This document shows positions 44,179 to 52,494 of a stretch of DNA of 64,000 nucleotides, in pieces (position 1 is the first letter of the stretch; the number at the start of each line of letters is the position of its first letter). This DNA comes from Polyangia bacterium (GTDB lineage: Bacteria > Myxococcota_A > Polyangia > Nannocystales > Nannocystaceae), in the NCBI GenBank assembly GCA_030429545.1, contig JAUIFF010000001.1:1275599-1339598 (forward strand), given 5' to 3'. Below the pieces are notes generated by a model. It saw only the letters and a program-made list of their open reading frames with translations. It was not told where the DNA came from and did not search any database. The translations under genes were made by a program, and so were the position numbers.

Positions 44179-45264
44179 CTATTTGCCCGAGGAGCCCGAC
44201 TTCTGGGGTTTTTGCGGTTTTTGTGGTGTTGTAGCTGCACCTTTTTTGCCGCTCGATGGTGTGTCGTCCTTGGGCTTGGCGTCTGTGGACTTGGCGTCTT
44301 TTTTGCCCTTCTTGGCGTCCTTGGACTTGGCGTCTTTTTTGCCCTTCTTGCCCTTCTTGCCGCCCTTGTCCGCGTCTTTGTCTTTGGCCTTGTCGTCAGA
44401 CGTGCCCTCGGCCGCCTCGCCCTCGGTCTTGGTTTCGGTGGGGGGCTCGGGTGTTGTGCTTTCCTCTACGTACTCATCGTCGTCGGCGCGGAGTTTTTCG
44501 ATCTCGCGTTGCCGGACTTCGAGCGCTTCCTTGGCCCGCTGCGCGACCTCCTGGTCCCAGCGATCGACCTTGCCGTCGCCGTCGACGTCGTAACCCACAC
44601 GGTCGATCTGACCGGCGGCATAAAACGTGAACATGTCAGGCCGGCCGTCGTGGTCGCGATCGTCGTCGATCCGGGTTAGCCGGGCCTTGTCATACCGGCG
44701 CCAGGCATCGACGTAGCCGTCGTGGTCGAGGTCTTGCTCGTCGAGAAATAGCAGGCCCTCTTTGTAATAGCGGCCGAGGTCGATTTTGCCGTCGAAGTCG
44801 AGGTCAAACTGTTCGCGGTCGAGACGTTCTTGGTCGTCGTAATGCAGGAATGCGTCGAGGCGGCCATCGAAGTTGAGGTCGGCCTGTTTGCACACCAACG
44901 ACTCGCCGAGTTTGCCGCGTGCGGTGAGCGTGATGAGGTCTGCACGCCCGTCGGAATTGACATCGACTTGATGGACTTTTTTGCCGGCCTTGTTGCACCG
45001 GGCATCGTCGACGAGCATGGGTTTCATCGACGGATTTTTGGCGACCTGTGCGAGCAGAGCTTCTTCTTCGGCCTTGGCCTGTTTGGCTGCTTCTTCGTCG
45101 GCTTGCTGCGCCGCCTTGTCGGGACCCTTTGTGTTCTTGGCTTTGCATGCGACGGCGCTTAGGCACAACACCGCGAGCGCGACACCGCCCAGGACCTGGC
45201 GAGGGAAGGGGGGCAGGGGACTCGGCACGGCACCAATGTACCAGGATGTCTGAGCCGGCGACAA
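44179..45264 (-). CDS. Lipoprotein with six EF-hand/FG-GAP-like repeats and a Lys-rich tail
   Basis: 361 residues. Signal ends in LSAVAC. Six calcium-loop repeats follow at about residues 99-245: DVNSDGRADL, DLNFDGRLDAF, DLDFDGKIDLG, DLDHDGYVDAW, DRDHDGRPDMF and DVDGDGKVDRW, the dockerin/EF-hand pattern D-x-[DNH]-x-DG-x(2)-D. The last 100 residues are a Lys/Asp/Gly repeat (GKKGKKGKKDAKSKDAKKG). It should bind calcium at the cell surface or in the periplasm. Decamer 44230 inside the Lys-rich end. Confidence 0.78.
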   Translation of the reverse strand: MSPAQTSWYIGAVPSPLPPFPRQVLGGVALAVLCLSAVACKAKNTKGPDKAAQQADEEAAKQAKAEEEALLAQVAKNPSMKPMLVDDARCNKAGKKVHQVDVNSDGRADLITLTARGKLGESLVCKQADLNFDGRLDAFLHYDDQERLDREQFDLDFDGKIDLGRYYKEGLLFLDEQDLDHDGYVDAWRRYDKARLTRIDDDRDHDGRPDMFTFYAAGQIDRVGYDVDGDGKVDRWDQEVAQRAKEALEVRQREIEKLRADDDEYVEESTTPEPPTETKTEGEAAEGTSDDKAKDKDADKGGKKGKKGKKDAKSKDAKKGKKDAKSTDAKPKDDTPSSGKKGAATTPQKPQKPQKSGSSGK

Positions 45265-45584
45265 AATCCTGGGTTGCTCCGGCCGAATTGTGAGGTTGTC
45301 GCGCCAACACTTTTCTCCTGCGCGGACCGTCGCTTGGCCCCAGCATCAGCCACCGACACGATTTCGTATTTTTAGAGTTAGCGGGGGGTAGGGGGGCCGA
45401 GGGGGGCACTTCGTAGGTAAGGCAACTGGCGCCAAGCCCCCCGGTAGGGGAGCCACCGGAGCACCCGCAGTGACGATCCTCGTAGCCCAAGTTCGCAACC
45501 CTTGCCATGTTGTCGTGGGTCTGTGGTAGGTGTCGCGCCGGACACTCGCCTTCGCGCGGCCACACGCGCGTTCCCCCCATCGAT
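45265..45584. other. Divergent intergenic region with a G-rich element
   Basis: About 320 bp between the EF-hand lipoprotein and lepA. Contains the G-run element at 45383-45406 and a second G/C-rich stretch (AAGCCCCCCGGTAGGGGAGCC at 45435-45455). It must contain the lepA promoter; I see no clear hexamers. Confidence 0.5.
45383..45406 (+). repeat. G-run element (G6-TA-G6-CCGA-G6)
   Basis: Three runs of six G separated by TA and CCGA. The reverse strand at 53767-53792 has the related order CGA-G4-TA-G7-CGA-G5. Able to form a G-quadruplex in principle if a fourth run nearby contributes. Confidence 0.7.
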
Positions 45585-47408
45585 ATGAACAAGCCGTCCC
45601 AAGCCTCCGTGCGCACGCCCCAGCAGAACATCCGAAGCTTCTGCATCATCGCCCATATCGATCATGGGAAGAGCACCCTCGCCGATCGACTGATGGAGGC
45701 CACCGGCCTGCTGGGTGAACGCGACAAGACTGCCCAATACCTCGACCGGATGGACATCGAGCGCGAACGCGGAATCACGATCAAGGCCCAGGCCGTCCGC
45801 ATGCGCTACGACTACGATGGCGAGACCTACGAGCTCAACCTCATCGACACGCCCGGGCACGTCGACTTTGGCTACGAAGTCTCCCGCAGCCTGTCGGCCT
45901 GTGAGGGGGCCCTGCTGGTCGTCGATGCTGCCCAGGGAGTTGAGGCGCAAACCCTCGCCAACGTCTACATGGCCCTCGATGCCGACCTCGAAATCATCCC
46001 GGTGATCAACAAGATCGACTTGCCGGGCGCCGAGATTGACCGCGTCAAAGAGGAAATCGAAGAAATGGTGGGCCTCGACGCCAGCTCGGCGATTTTGTGC
46101 TCGGCCAAAACCGGGGTGGGTATTCCAGATGTCCTAGAGGCCATCGTCGCCCTGATCCCAGCGCCCAAGGGCAATGTCGAAGCTCCGCTCAAGGCACTCA
46201 TCACCGATAGTTGGTGGGATGCCTACAAGGGCGTTATTTCGATTATCCGGGTGTTTGAGGGCAGCATCCGCGCACGCGAGAAGGTCCGGTTTTTAGCCAC
46301 CGACAAGACCTACGAGGTCCTCGATGTCGGTGCATATGCACCTGAGGCAACCTCGCTTCCAGAAATCGCCGCGGGCCATGTCGGCTACCTTATTTGTAAC
46401 GTCAAGGAAGTCGCCGACTCAAAAGTTGGCGATACCATCGCGATCGCGAGCGACGAAACAGCCGAGGCGCTCCCGGGGTTTCAAGAGGTCCAGCCAATGG
46501 TGTTTGCCGGGGTGTTCACCAGCGACAACGGCGACTACCCGGTGTTGCGCGACGCCCTGACCAAGCTCAGCCTCAACGACGCCAGCCTGACCTGGGAGCC
46601 CGAGTCGTCGAGTGCCTTGGGGTTCGGTTTTCGCCTGGGATTTTTGGGCCTCCTGCACATGGAGATCATCCAGGAACGGCTCGAGCGCGAGTACAACCTC
46701 GACATCATCACCACAGCGCCGTCGGTGAAATATCGCGTCTTTTACAAGGACGGCACCGACGAGATCATCGACAACCCGGCCAAGATGCCCGACCCCGGCG
46801 GTTTTGACTACATCGAAGAGCCGATGATCCTCTCGCGGATCCAGGTGCCCGAGGAGTTTTTGGGCGCGATCATGAAGTTGTGCCAGGAGCGGCGCGGGAT
46901 CCAAACTGACCTCAAGTACATGACCTCAACCCGCACACAGGTGACCTACGAGTTGCCACTGGCCGAGGTCGTGTTTGGGTTTTACGACCAACTCAAGAGC
47001 ATCAGCCGCGGCTACGCCAGCCTCGACTACGATGTGGCCGAATACCGTCGTGCCGATCTCGTACGCCTCGATCTGCTCGTCAACGGCGAACGCGTCGACG
47101 CTCTTTCACTCATCACCCACCGCCAAAACGCCTTCAATCGCGGGCGCGACCTGTGTGTGAAGATGAAAGAGGAGATTCCGCAGCAGCAGTTTGAGGTCGC
47201 CATTCAGGCGGCGATTGGCAGCAAAATCGTGGCCCGTACCAACGTCAAAGCACTGCGCAAGAACGTGCTCGCCAAGTGCTACGGCGGCGACATTTCGCGT
47301 AAACGCAAATTGATTGAGAAACAAAAACGCGGCAAGCGACGTCTCAAGGCAGTGGGCAACGTCGAAATTCCGCAGGGGGCGTTTCACGCCATTTTGAAGA
47401 TAGACTGA
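45585..47408 (+). CDS. lepA: Elongation factor 4 (LepA GTPase)
   Basis: About 607 residues from ATG 45585. GTPase motifs: [15 protein letters not shown] (P-loop variant), GITIKAQ (switch I), [12 protein letters not shown] (G3), NKIDLPGA (G4), CSAKTGVG (G5); domain II and III as usual, and the LepA C-terminal domain ([29 protein letters not shown]). Back-translocates or remodels ribosomes. Precedes lepB by 17 bp, the classical lepA-lepB order. The decamer 46331 is in frame. Confidence 0.97.
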   Translation: MNKPSQASVRTPQQNIRSFCIIAHIDHGKSTLADRLMEATGLLGERDKTAQYLDRMDIERERGITIKAQAVRMRYDYDGETYELNLIDTPGHVDFGYEVSRSLSACEGALLVVDAAQGVEAQTLANVYMALDADLEIIPVINKIDLPGAEIDRVKEEIEEMVGLDASSAILCSAKTGVGIPDVLEAIVALIPAPKGNVEAPLKALITDSWWDAYKGVISIIRVFEGSIRAREKVRFLATDKTYEVLDVGAYAPEATSLPEIAAGHVGYLICNVKEVADSKVGDTIAIASDETAEALPGFQEVQPMVFAGVFTSDNGDYPVLRDALTKLSLNDASLTWEPESSSALGFGFRLGFLGLLHMEIIQERLEREYNLDIITTAPSVKYRVFYKDGTDEIIDNPAKMPDPGGFDYIEEPMILSRIQVPEEFLGAIMKLCQERRGIQTDLKYMTSTRTQVTYELPLAEVVFGFYDQLKSISRGYASLDYDVAEYRRADLVRLDLLVNGERVDALSLITHRQNAFNRGRDLCVKMKEEIPQQQFEVAIQAAIGSKIVARTNVKALRKNVLAKCYGGDISRKRKLIEKQKRGKRRLKAVGNVEIPQGAFHAILKID

Positions 47409-47425
47409 CCTTTGGTGTGTTGTAG

Positions 47426-49804
47426 GTGAACAGCGTGAGCGACCAAAATCCCGACGCAAACAGCAAGCCCAAGAAGCCGGCTGCGCCCCCAAAGCCGCTC
47501 ACCGATCGCCAGGTCAAGGCCGGTGCGGCCGAGCTTTTGCGCGAAGCAAAACGGATCCTAAAAAAGTACCGGCAACGGATAGCTCCCGAGCCGGTTGCCG
47601 CGATCGAAGCGTCGACCAACAACCTCGCCAAGTACCGTAGCGACCGCAACTGGCAGGCCGCCCGCGGCGAGCTCGAACGCCTCGACGAATTGTTGCATCA
47701 GCATGCATCCTTCGCCCGCAAGGGGCTCATTCGCGAACTCAGCGAAAATGTCTCATTGGCCATCCTGTTTGCCCTGGGGTTGCGCTCGTGCTTCTACGAG
47801 CCGTTCAAAATCCCCAGTGGCTCGATGATGCCAACCCTTCGCTCCGGCGATCACATCTTTGTCAACAAGTTCACCTATGGCATCCAGTTGCCGTTTACGA
47901 CCACCGTGGTCGGCCAGTGGATGGGCGACATCCAGCGCGGCGATGTCATCGTTTTTCGCTACCCGATCAACGAAGAAGAAGACTTTATCAAACGCGTGAT
48001 CGGCACGCCGGGCGACACCGTGCGGGTCAACGGCGAGGAAGTTGCGATCCGCAGGGCAGGGGACGAGACGTTTGAAGTCCTCCAGCGCAAGCGCCTCGAC
48101 GATCCCTGCCTCGACGAAACGGGCGAGCAGGTGATCGGTCGCTGTGCCCTGTTTGAAGAAACACTCGGCGACAAGACCTATGTCGTTCGCTACACCTCGC
48201 CGGTCGACCCACGCACTGGCGGCCTGACCCGAAGAGCAGGTGAGTGGACCGTTCCCGAGGGCCACTACCTCGTGATGGGTGACAACCGCAACCAAAGCCA
48301 CGACAGCCTCGCGTGGACCAAAACTGTCGAGGCCGTTGCTGCCGAAGGTGTACTTGCACCGAAGGACATGCGCGACCTGACAGCCGAAAAGATGTTTCGC
48401 CTGTCCCACCCAGACGACCGTTCACTGCGCGAAGTCGCCAACTACGACCACCTCGTGTACACAGCCGAGCACCGCTCGACCAAACATATGCAAGAGTTGG
48501 AGCTTTGGCGTCAACCCAGCCTCGGGCGTGACATCGTGTTTGCGACCGCTGCCGAGAAAATTGCATCGGCAAATGAAATTACGTTTGAGCAATTGATGGA
48601 GGGCGATGCCTTCCTAGACACCCACGAGGCCGACCGCCAAAAGGTCCTCGACGCAGCGGCCAAGGTCGGCAAAATGGTCGGTCGGATCGACCGTTTAGGC
48701 GGCTATCAAGTCGCTCTCCGGCTCGACGAGGCCGATGCCGTGTTGACCATGCAATGTGGGCGCGGAGCCTGCCAAACAGACGGCGCCTTTGCCCAGAAGC
48801 TAGCCAAAACCGTCACCGAGTTCACCGGCAACACCCAAGAAGATGCCCGCAAGTTACTCAGGGGCAACGCCGCGCGCTACCAACAAAATTGGACCAGCCG
48901 CGGGCTCGAACGCGACAAGTTCTTAGATCGAACCTTCACGGCCAACGGCGAAGTTGCCAACGACAAAAAAAATCGCGTGCGCCTGCGGGCGTGGCGAGAT
49001 AGCCAAGAACACGAGAATTTTGTCTACGATGCGGCGATCTTGTACGCACAACAATCGTCAACCGCGGGCGAAGACAACTCAGACTCGCCGCAGCTGCAAG
49101 CAATCGATAGCTTGAGTAGCGACGCGCGGGGGATCGAAACCGACGACGGTGTGGTGCTCGTCAACCGGCTGCCAAGCGACGGTATGATTTACCTGCTCGA
49201 GTGCGGAACTTCTCGGTGTGGGTCGGTCGACGAAGCAGTTGCACTTGCAACAACCATCGACCAAAAAGCTCCGGCAGCAGCCCGAGATGCACGAAGGTTG
49301 GCAGAGTTGCTGGTCGCCGCGGATATTGGCTGGAAAGAGGCTGCGCCACCGACCGTCGAACCGAGGCGCTACGAGTACGACCGCATGTTGCTCGAAGGCA
49401 CGGTCCAGGCCGGCGAGTACAGCCTCGACCTTTATGTGTGGCGAAAACCGCCCGAGGGCCTCGACGCCAAGGTCAAGGAACTCGCCGACGATGCGGCTGC
49501 CCAGCCCGACGGTGCGGTTGCCGAGGGCGGCTACAGCACGGCGACAGACCGCGAATACATCGATGTATTTGCTATCCCAAGCGCCGAGCTGGTGATTCAG
49601 GTAAATTGCCGATTCGGCCTGTGCCCAAGCCGCGAAAGTGCCGTCGGGTTGGCACGCCGAGCACTCGAAAAAGGTCGCGACACGACCAACTACATCGACG
49701 AAAACGCGGAGCGGCCATATCCGTTTGTCCCACGCGGCAACGTCAAGGGCCGGGCCGACCGAATTTGGCTTCCGACTTCCCGGTTTTGGTTGCCGATTCG
49801 CTGA
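47426..49804 (+). CDS. lepB: Signal peptidase I with a large insertion before the C-terminal box
   Basis: 792 residues from GTG 47426; typical enzymes have 200-330. An N-terminal Pro/Lys-rich extension is followed by a helical part, a transmembrane helix (NVSLAILFALGLRSCFY), and the catalytic core: IPSGSMMPTL (Ser at about 133), FIKRVIGTPGD (Lys at about 189) and YLVMGDNRNQSHDS (box D, 282-295). The closing box (NVKGRADRIWLP) comes only at residues 771-782, so about 470 residues are inserted. The insertion holds three C-x(4)-C pairs at about 443/448, 592/597 and 727/732 in similar contexts. Cleaves signal peptides at the inner membrane. Three decamers inside or just after. Confidence 0.92.
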   Translation: MNSVSDQNPDANSKPKKPAAPPKPLTDRQVKAGAAELLREAKRILKKYRQRIAPEPVAAIEASTNNLAKYRSDRNWQAARGELERLDELLHQHASFARKGLIRELSENVSLAILFALGLRSCFYEPFKIPSGSMMPTLRSGDHIFVNKFTYGIQLPFTTTVVGQWMGDIQRGDVIVFRYPINEEEDFIKRVIGTPGDTVRVNGEEVAIRRAGDETFEVLQRKRLDDPCLDETGEQVIGRCALFEETLGDKTYVVRYTSPVDPRTGGLTRRAGEWTVPEGHYLVMGDNRNQSHDSLAWTKTVEAVAAEGVLAPKDMRDLTAEKMFRLSHPDDRSLREVANYDHLVYTAEHRSTKHMQELELWRQPSLGRDIVFATAAEKIASANEITFEQLMEGDAFLDTHEADRQKVLDAAAKVGKMVGRIDRLGGYQVALRLDEADAVLTMQCGRGACQTDGAFAQKLAKTVTEFTGNTQEDARKLLRGNAARYQQNWTSRGLERDKFLDRTFTANGEVANDKKNRVRLRAWRDSQEHENFVYDAAILYAQQSSTAGEDNSDSPQLQAIDSLSSDARGIETDDGVVLVNRLPSDGMIYLLECGTSRCGSVDEAVALATTIDQKAPAAARDARRLAELLVAADIGWKEAAPPTVEPRRYEYDRMLLEGTVQAGEYSLDLYVWRKPPEGLDAKVKELADDAAAQPDGAVAEGGYSTATDREYIDVFAIPSAELVIQVNCRFGLCPSRESAVGLARRALEKGRDTTNYIDENAERPYPFVPRGNVKGRADRIWLPTSRFWLPIR

Positions 49805-49819
49805 CCTGGTCTGCACAAA

Positions 49820-49917
49820 AGCTGTATCTACAAATAGATAACAGCTGGCTGGGCATTGGGGTGGGCTAGCTGAGCGATATTGCGTAGGAGTTGGCTGCGA
49901 CCTCGCGCCGCAGCCAA
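49820..49917. terminator. Two hairpins after lepB, one carrying a decamer
   Basis: AGCTGT-ATCTA (49820-49830) pairs with TAGATAACAGCT (49835-49846) with one bulged T and loop CAAA; it contains TGTATCTACA. TTGGCTGCG (49891-49899) pairs perfectly with CGCAGCCAA (49909-49917). Neither has a T-run; together they likely end the lepA-lepB transcript. Confidence 0.55.
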
Positions 49918-49976
49918 TGCTCCCGCGAATCAACTATGATGCGTTCGTCTACGATTTTCCAGACGAAGGCTTCCCA

Positions 49977-50921
49977 ATGACCAACACGCCGCGTGTAGTT
50001 GCAGTAGTCGCCCTGTCCACAGCACTGTTGACGAGTTGCTCGTCACCCCAGGACGAAAACCCCGAGGATATGGGGACGCCATTTAGTCTCAAATTTGCAG
50101 CGGGCGCGGGGGGGCAGCTCGTTGGCTGTACTGACACAGTGGCAGGGCTTGGGCCCTCAGGCGACATCTCGATCGGGATGACCGACCTTCGGTTTTACAT
50201 CAGCAACATCCGGTTTTTTGATGAGACCGGAGCTGAAGTTGCGGTCAAACTCGATACCAACGATTTCCAGTACAGCAGTGATGCTGGCCAAGTTGCACTT
50301 ATCGATCTTGCCGGGACCAGTGAGGGAAGTTGTGCTTCGGCGACCGATGAGGGCACGGCCAGGGTCAACGACGTCATCACCGGGACGACTCTTGTCGATC
50401 AGGTCACCAGCATCTCGTTTGATGTCGGCATCCCGCAAGCTGTCATGAAGGAGACAATCGCCAACAACACCGCTGAGGGAGCGCCGTCGCCGTTGGCCGA
50501 AATGTACTGGTCCTGGGCGTCCGGCTACCGCCACTTTGTCTTCAACTTCGCAATCGACTCGTCTGGTGAGGAGGGCGAGGGCGTGGTGCACATCGGGAGC
50601 GGCGACTGCGGAGCCGAAGGTTTGCTCGCACTCGAAGACCGCGAGGCCTGTGGTCGCGTCAACACACCCACAGTCACCCTTGAAAGTTTTGACCTCGACG
50701 CGAATACCGTTGTCCTAGACCTTCCGGCGGTGCTCGCCGGCCAGGATTTCTTGGTCACGATTCGCGACCCCGAAACCATGGAGCCGATCGGGGAGGGGCC
50801 CGGCGTGCAATGCCACTCAGGGCCGATGCAACCCGACTGCGACCCGGTGTTCTCGGCGTTCTCACTCGACCTCCAAAGCGGGACGACGATCGCGTCGGCA
50901 GACGTCTTTGGCACGAAGTGA
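49977..50921 (+). CDS. MbnP-like copper protein of the MXAN_0976 (metallo-mystery pair) family
   Basis: ATG 49977 gives a lipoprotein signal ending in LLTSC. The domain shows the family marks: MTDLRFYISNIRFFD near the start, VALIDLAG, ISFDVGIPQAVMKE, EMYWSWASGYRHFVF (Trp-rich motif, position of the Trp converted to kynurenine in characterised MbnP), and spaced cysteines (SGDCGAEG, EACGRVN, QCHSGP). Characterised members bind copper. The partner gene follows 8 bp downstream. Decamer 49994 inside the signal peptide. Confidence 0.85.
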   Translation: MTNTPRVVAVVALSTALLTSCSSPQDENPEDMGTPFSLKFAAGAGGQLVGCTDTVAGLGPSGDISIGMTDLRFYISNIRFFDETGAEVAVKLDTNDFQYSSDAGQVALIDLAGTSEGSCASATDEGTARVNDVITGTTLVDQVTSISFDVGIPQAVMKETIANNTAEGAPSPLAEMYWSWASGYRHFVFNFAIDSSGEEGEGVVHIGSGDCGAEGLLALEDREACGRVNTPTVTLESFDLDANTVVLDLPAVLAGQDFLVTIRDPETMEPIGEGPGVQCHSGPMQPDCDPVFSAFSLDLQSGTTIASADVFGTK

Positions 50922-50928
50922 TGATGTG

Positions 50929-52062
50929 ATGCGCGGGAAGTTTGTTGTCTGTGCTGTGTTGCTCGCCGGCTGTGCCAGCGAAAGTGGTCCCGAGCACCCG
51001 GAACACGAGGACGAAATACGCACTTTGCTCGGGCTTCCCGAGCACTTCGAGCTCCCGGCGATCCCTGACTACAATCCGCCGACAGCTGCAAAAATTGAGT
51101 TGGGTCGGCGGTTGTTTTATGAGCGCCGCCTGTCGGCCAACGAAACTCAGTCGTGCGCCGACTGCCACGAGCAGAGCTTGGCGTTCGCCGACGGGCTCAA
51201 AACCCCAACGGGGTCAACCGGCACCGTCTTGGTGCGCAATAGTATGGGACTGGCCAACGTCGCCTACAACAACTCCTATACCTGGGCCAGCAACGGATTG
51301 TTGACACTAGAGGACCAAATCAAAATACCGTTGCTCGCCGACAACCCGGTCGAGCTCGGCGTGACCGATGGCGTCCGCGACGAGGTGCTCGCCCGATTTG
51401 ACGACGATCCCGAGTATGCTCAACTGTTCGAGGCCGCGTACCCAGAGGAGACGGCGGGTGCGACCGTCAACAAAGTCGTGTTCGCCTTGGCGAGCTTTTG
51501 CCGGACGATGATCAGTGGAGGTAGTCCATACGACCGCTTTATTGCCGGTGACCGTGATGCGCTCGACGAGCAGCAACGTCAGGGGATGGCACTTTTCAAC
51601 GGCGAGCGGTTCGAGTGTTTTCACTGTCACAGCGGAATATTGCTGACCAACGCCTACCGCGATGCCAACGTCGATGATGCCGACGTGCGCCTCGTATTTT
51701 TCAACAATGGTTTGTACAACGTCGACGGTGAAGGAAGCTATCCTGAGTACGATCAGGGGCTTTTCGAACAAACCCAGGATCCAAACCACCGCGGGCTATT
51801 TCGCCCGCCGAGCCTGCGAAATATTGCCGAAACAGGCCCATATATGCACGATGGGAGCATTGCAACGCTACGCGAGGTCGTCGAGCACTACGCCGCAGGA
51901 GGACGTTTGATCGAGGATGGTCCGTTTGCTGGTGATGGGCGGACAAGCCCACTCAAGTCAGGCCTTGTGCGAGGCTTCGAGGCGACCGACGAAGAGATAG
52001 ACGCTGTCGTCGCGTTTCTCGAGTCACTGTCCGATCCGGAGTTCCGAACCGCACCTAGCTGA
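50929..52062 (+). CDS. MbnH-like dihaem enzyme of the MXAN_0977 family
   Basis: ATG 50929 (alternative GTG 50926) gives a lipoprotein signal ending in LLAGC. MauG/cytochrome c peroxidase fold with two haem sites, CADCH (near residue 77) and CFHCH (near residue 234), and YMHDGSIATLREVVEHY near the C-terminus. In the known pair MbnH oxidises a Trp of MbnP to kynurenine. The adjacency to the MbnP-like gene supports the same role here. Confidence 0.88.
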   Translation: MRGKFVVCAVLLAGCASESGPEHPEHEDEIRTLLGLPEHFELPAIPDYNPPTAAKIELGRRLFYERRLSANETQSCADCHEQSLAFADGLKTPTGSTGTVLVRNSMGLANVAYNNSYTWASNGLLTLEDQIKIPLLADNPVELGVTDGVRDEVLARFDDDPEYAQLFEAAYPEETAGATVNKVVFALASFCRTMISGGSPYDRFIAGDRDALDEQQRQGMALFNGERFECFHCHSGILLTNAYRDANVDDADVRLVFFNNGLYNVDGEGSYPEYDQGLFEQTQDPNHRGLFRPPSLRNIAETGPYMHDGSIATLREVVEHYAAGGRLIEDGPFAGDGRTSPLKSGLVRGFEATDEEIDAVVAFLESLSDPEFRTAPS

Positions 52063-52083
52063 GTAGGTCGGGCTCGAGTCCCG

Positions 52084-52386
52084 ATGGGGAAAAATCCGAA
52101 CATCGATGCACTGGTATTGGTAGCTGTGGACATTGCCAAGGCTTTTGGCGGCGAACTATCGGCGGCTGCGCTGCGCTCCACAGTAGAATCGATTCTCCAA
52201 GAAGGCCAACTGTGGGGATGTTTTCTGGATGGCCTCATCACACTTGAAGAGACTAGGAACAGATTCTTGGCGAACGTCGAATCTTCGATCCGTGCCGAGT
52301 TCGCAATCGGATGGGATGTGAAGAAAATTGGGTGGCGGTCTCGAGCAATCGAAGCTGCGGTCGACAGCGCGCTCACGAAAAGTTGA
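52084..52386 (+). CDS. Small hypothetical protein
   Basis: 100 residues, mostly helical (DIAKAFGGELSAAALRSTVE, SILQEGQLWGCFLDG). Less GC-rich than the neighbours and with a more even codon third position. No domain recognised. Begins 22 bp after the MbnH-like stop and is followed by a tetranucleotide repeat. Confidence 0.55.
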   Translation: MGKNPNIDALVLVAVDIAKAFGGELSAAALRSTVESILQEGQLWGCFLDGLITLEETRNRFLANVESSIRAEFAIGWDVKKIGWRSRAIEAAVDSALTKS

Positions 52387-52400
52387 GGACGTCCGTCCAT

Positions 52401-52420
52401 CCTTCCTTCCTTCCTTCCTT
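52401..52420 (+). repeat. Tetranucleotide repeat (CCTT)5
   Basis: Five perfect CCTT units between the small hypothetical gene and the DUF3089 gene, about 75 bp before the latter's ATG. A slippage-prone element in the leader. Confidence 0.9.
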
Positions 52421-52494
52421 AACTTTACATAATATACGTTATCGGAAATATTTTGGATCCACGATCCGTCCCGAATCTGCGATATTTGCCAGCG

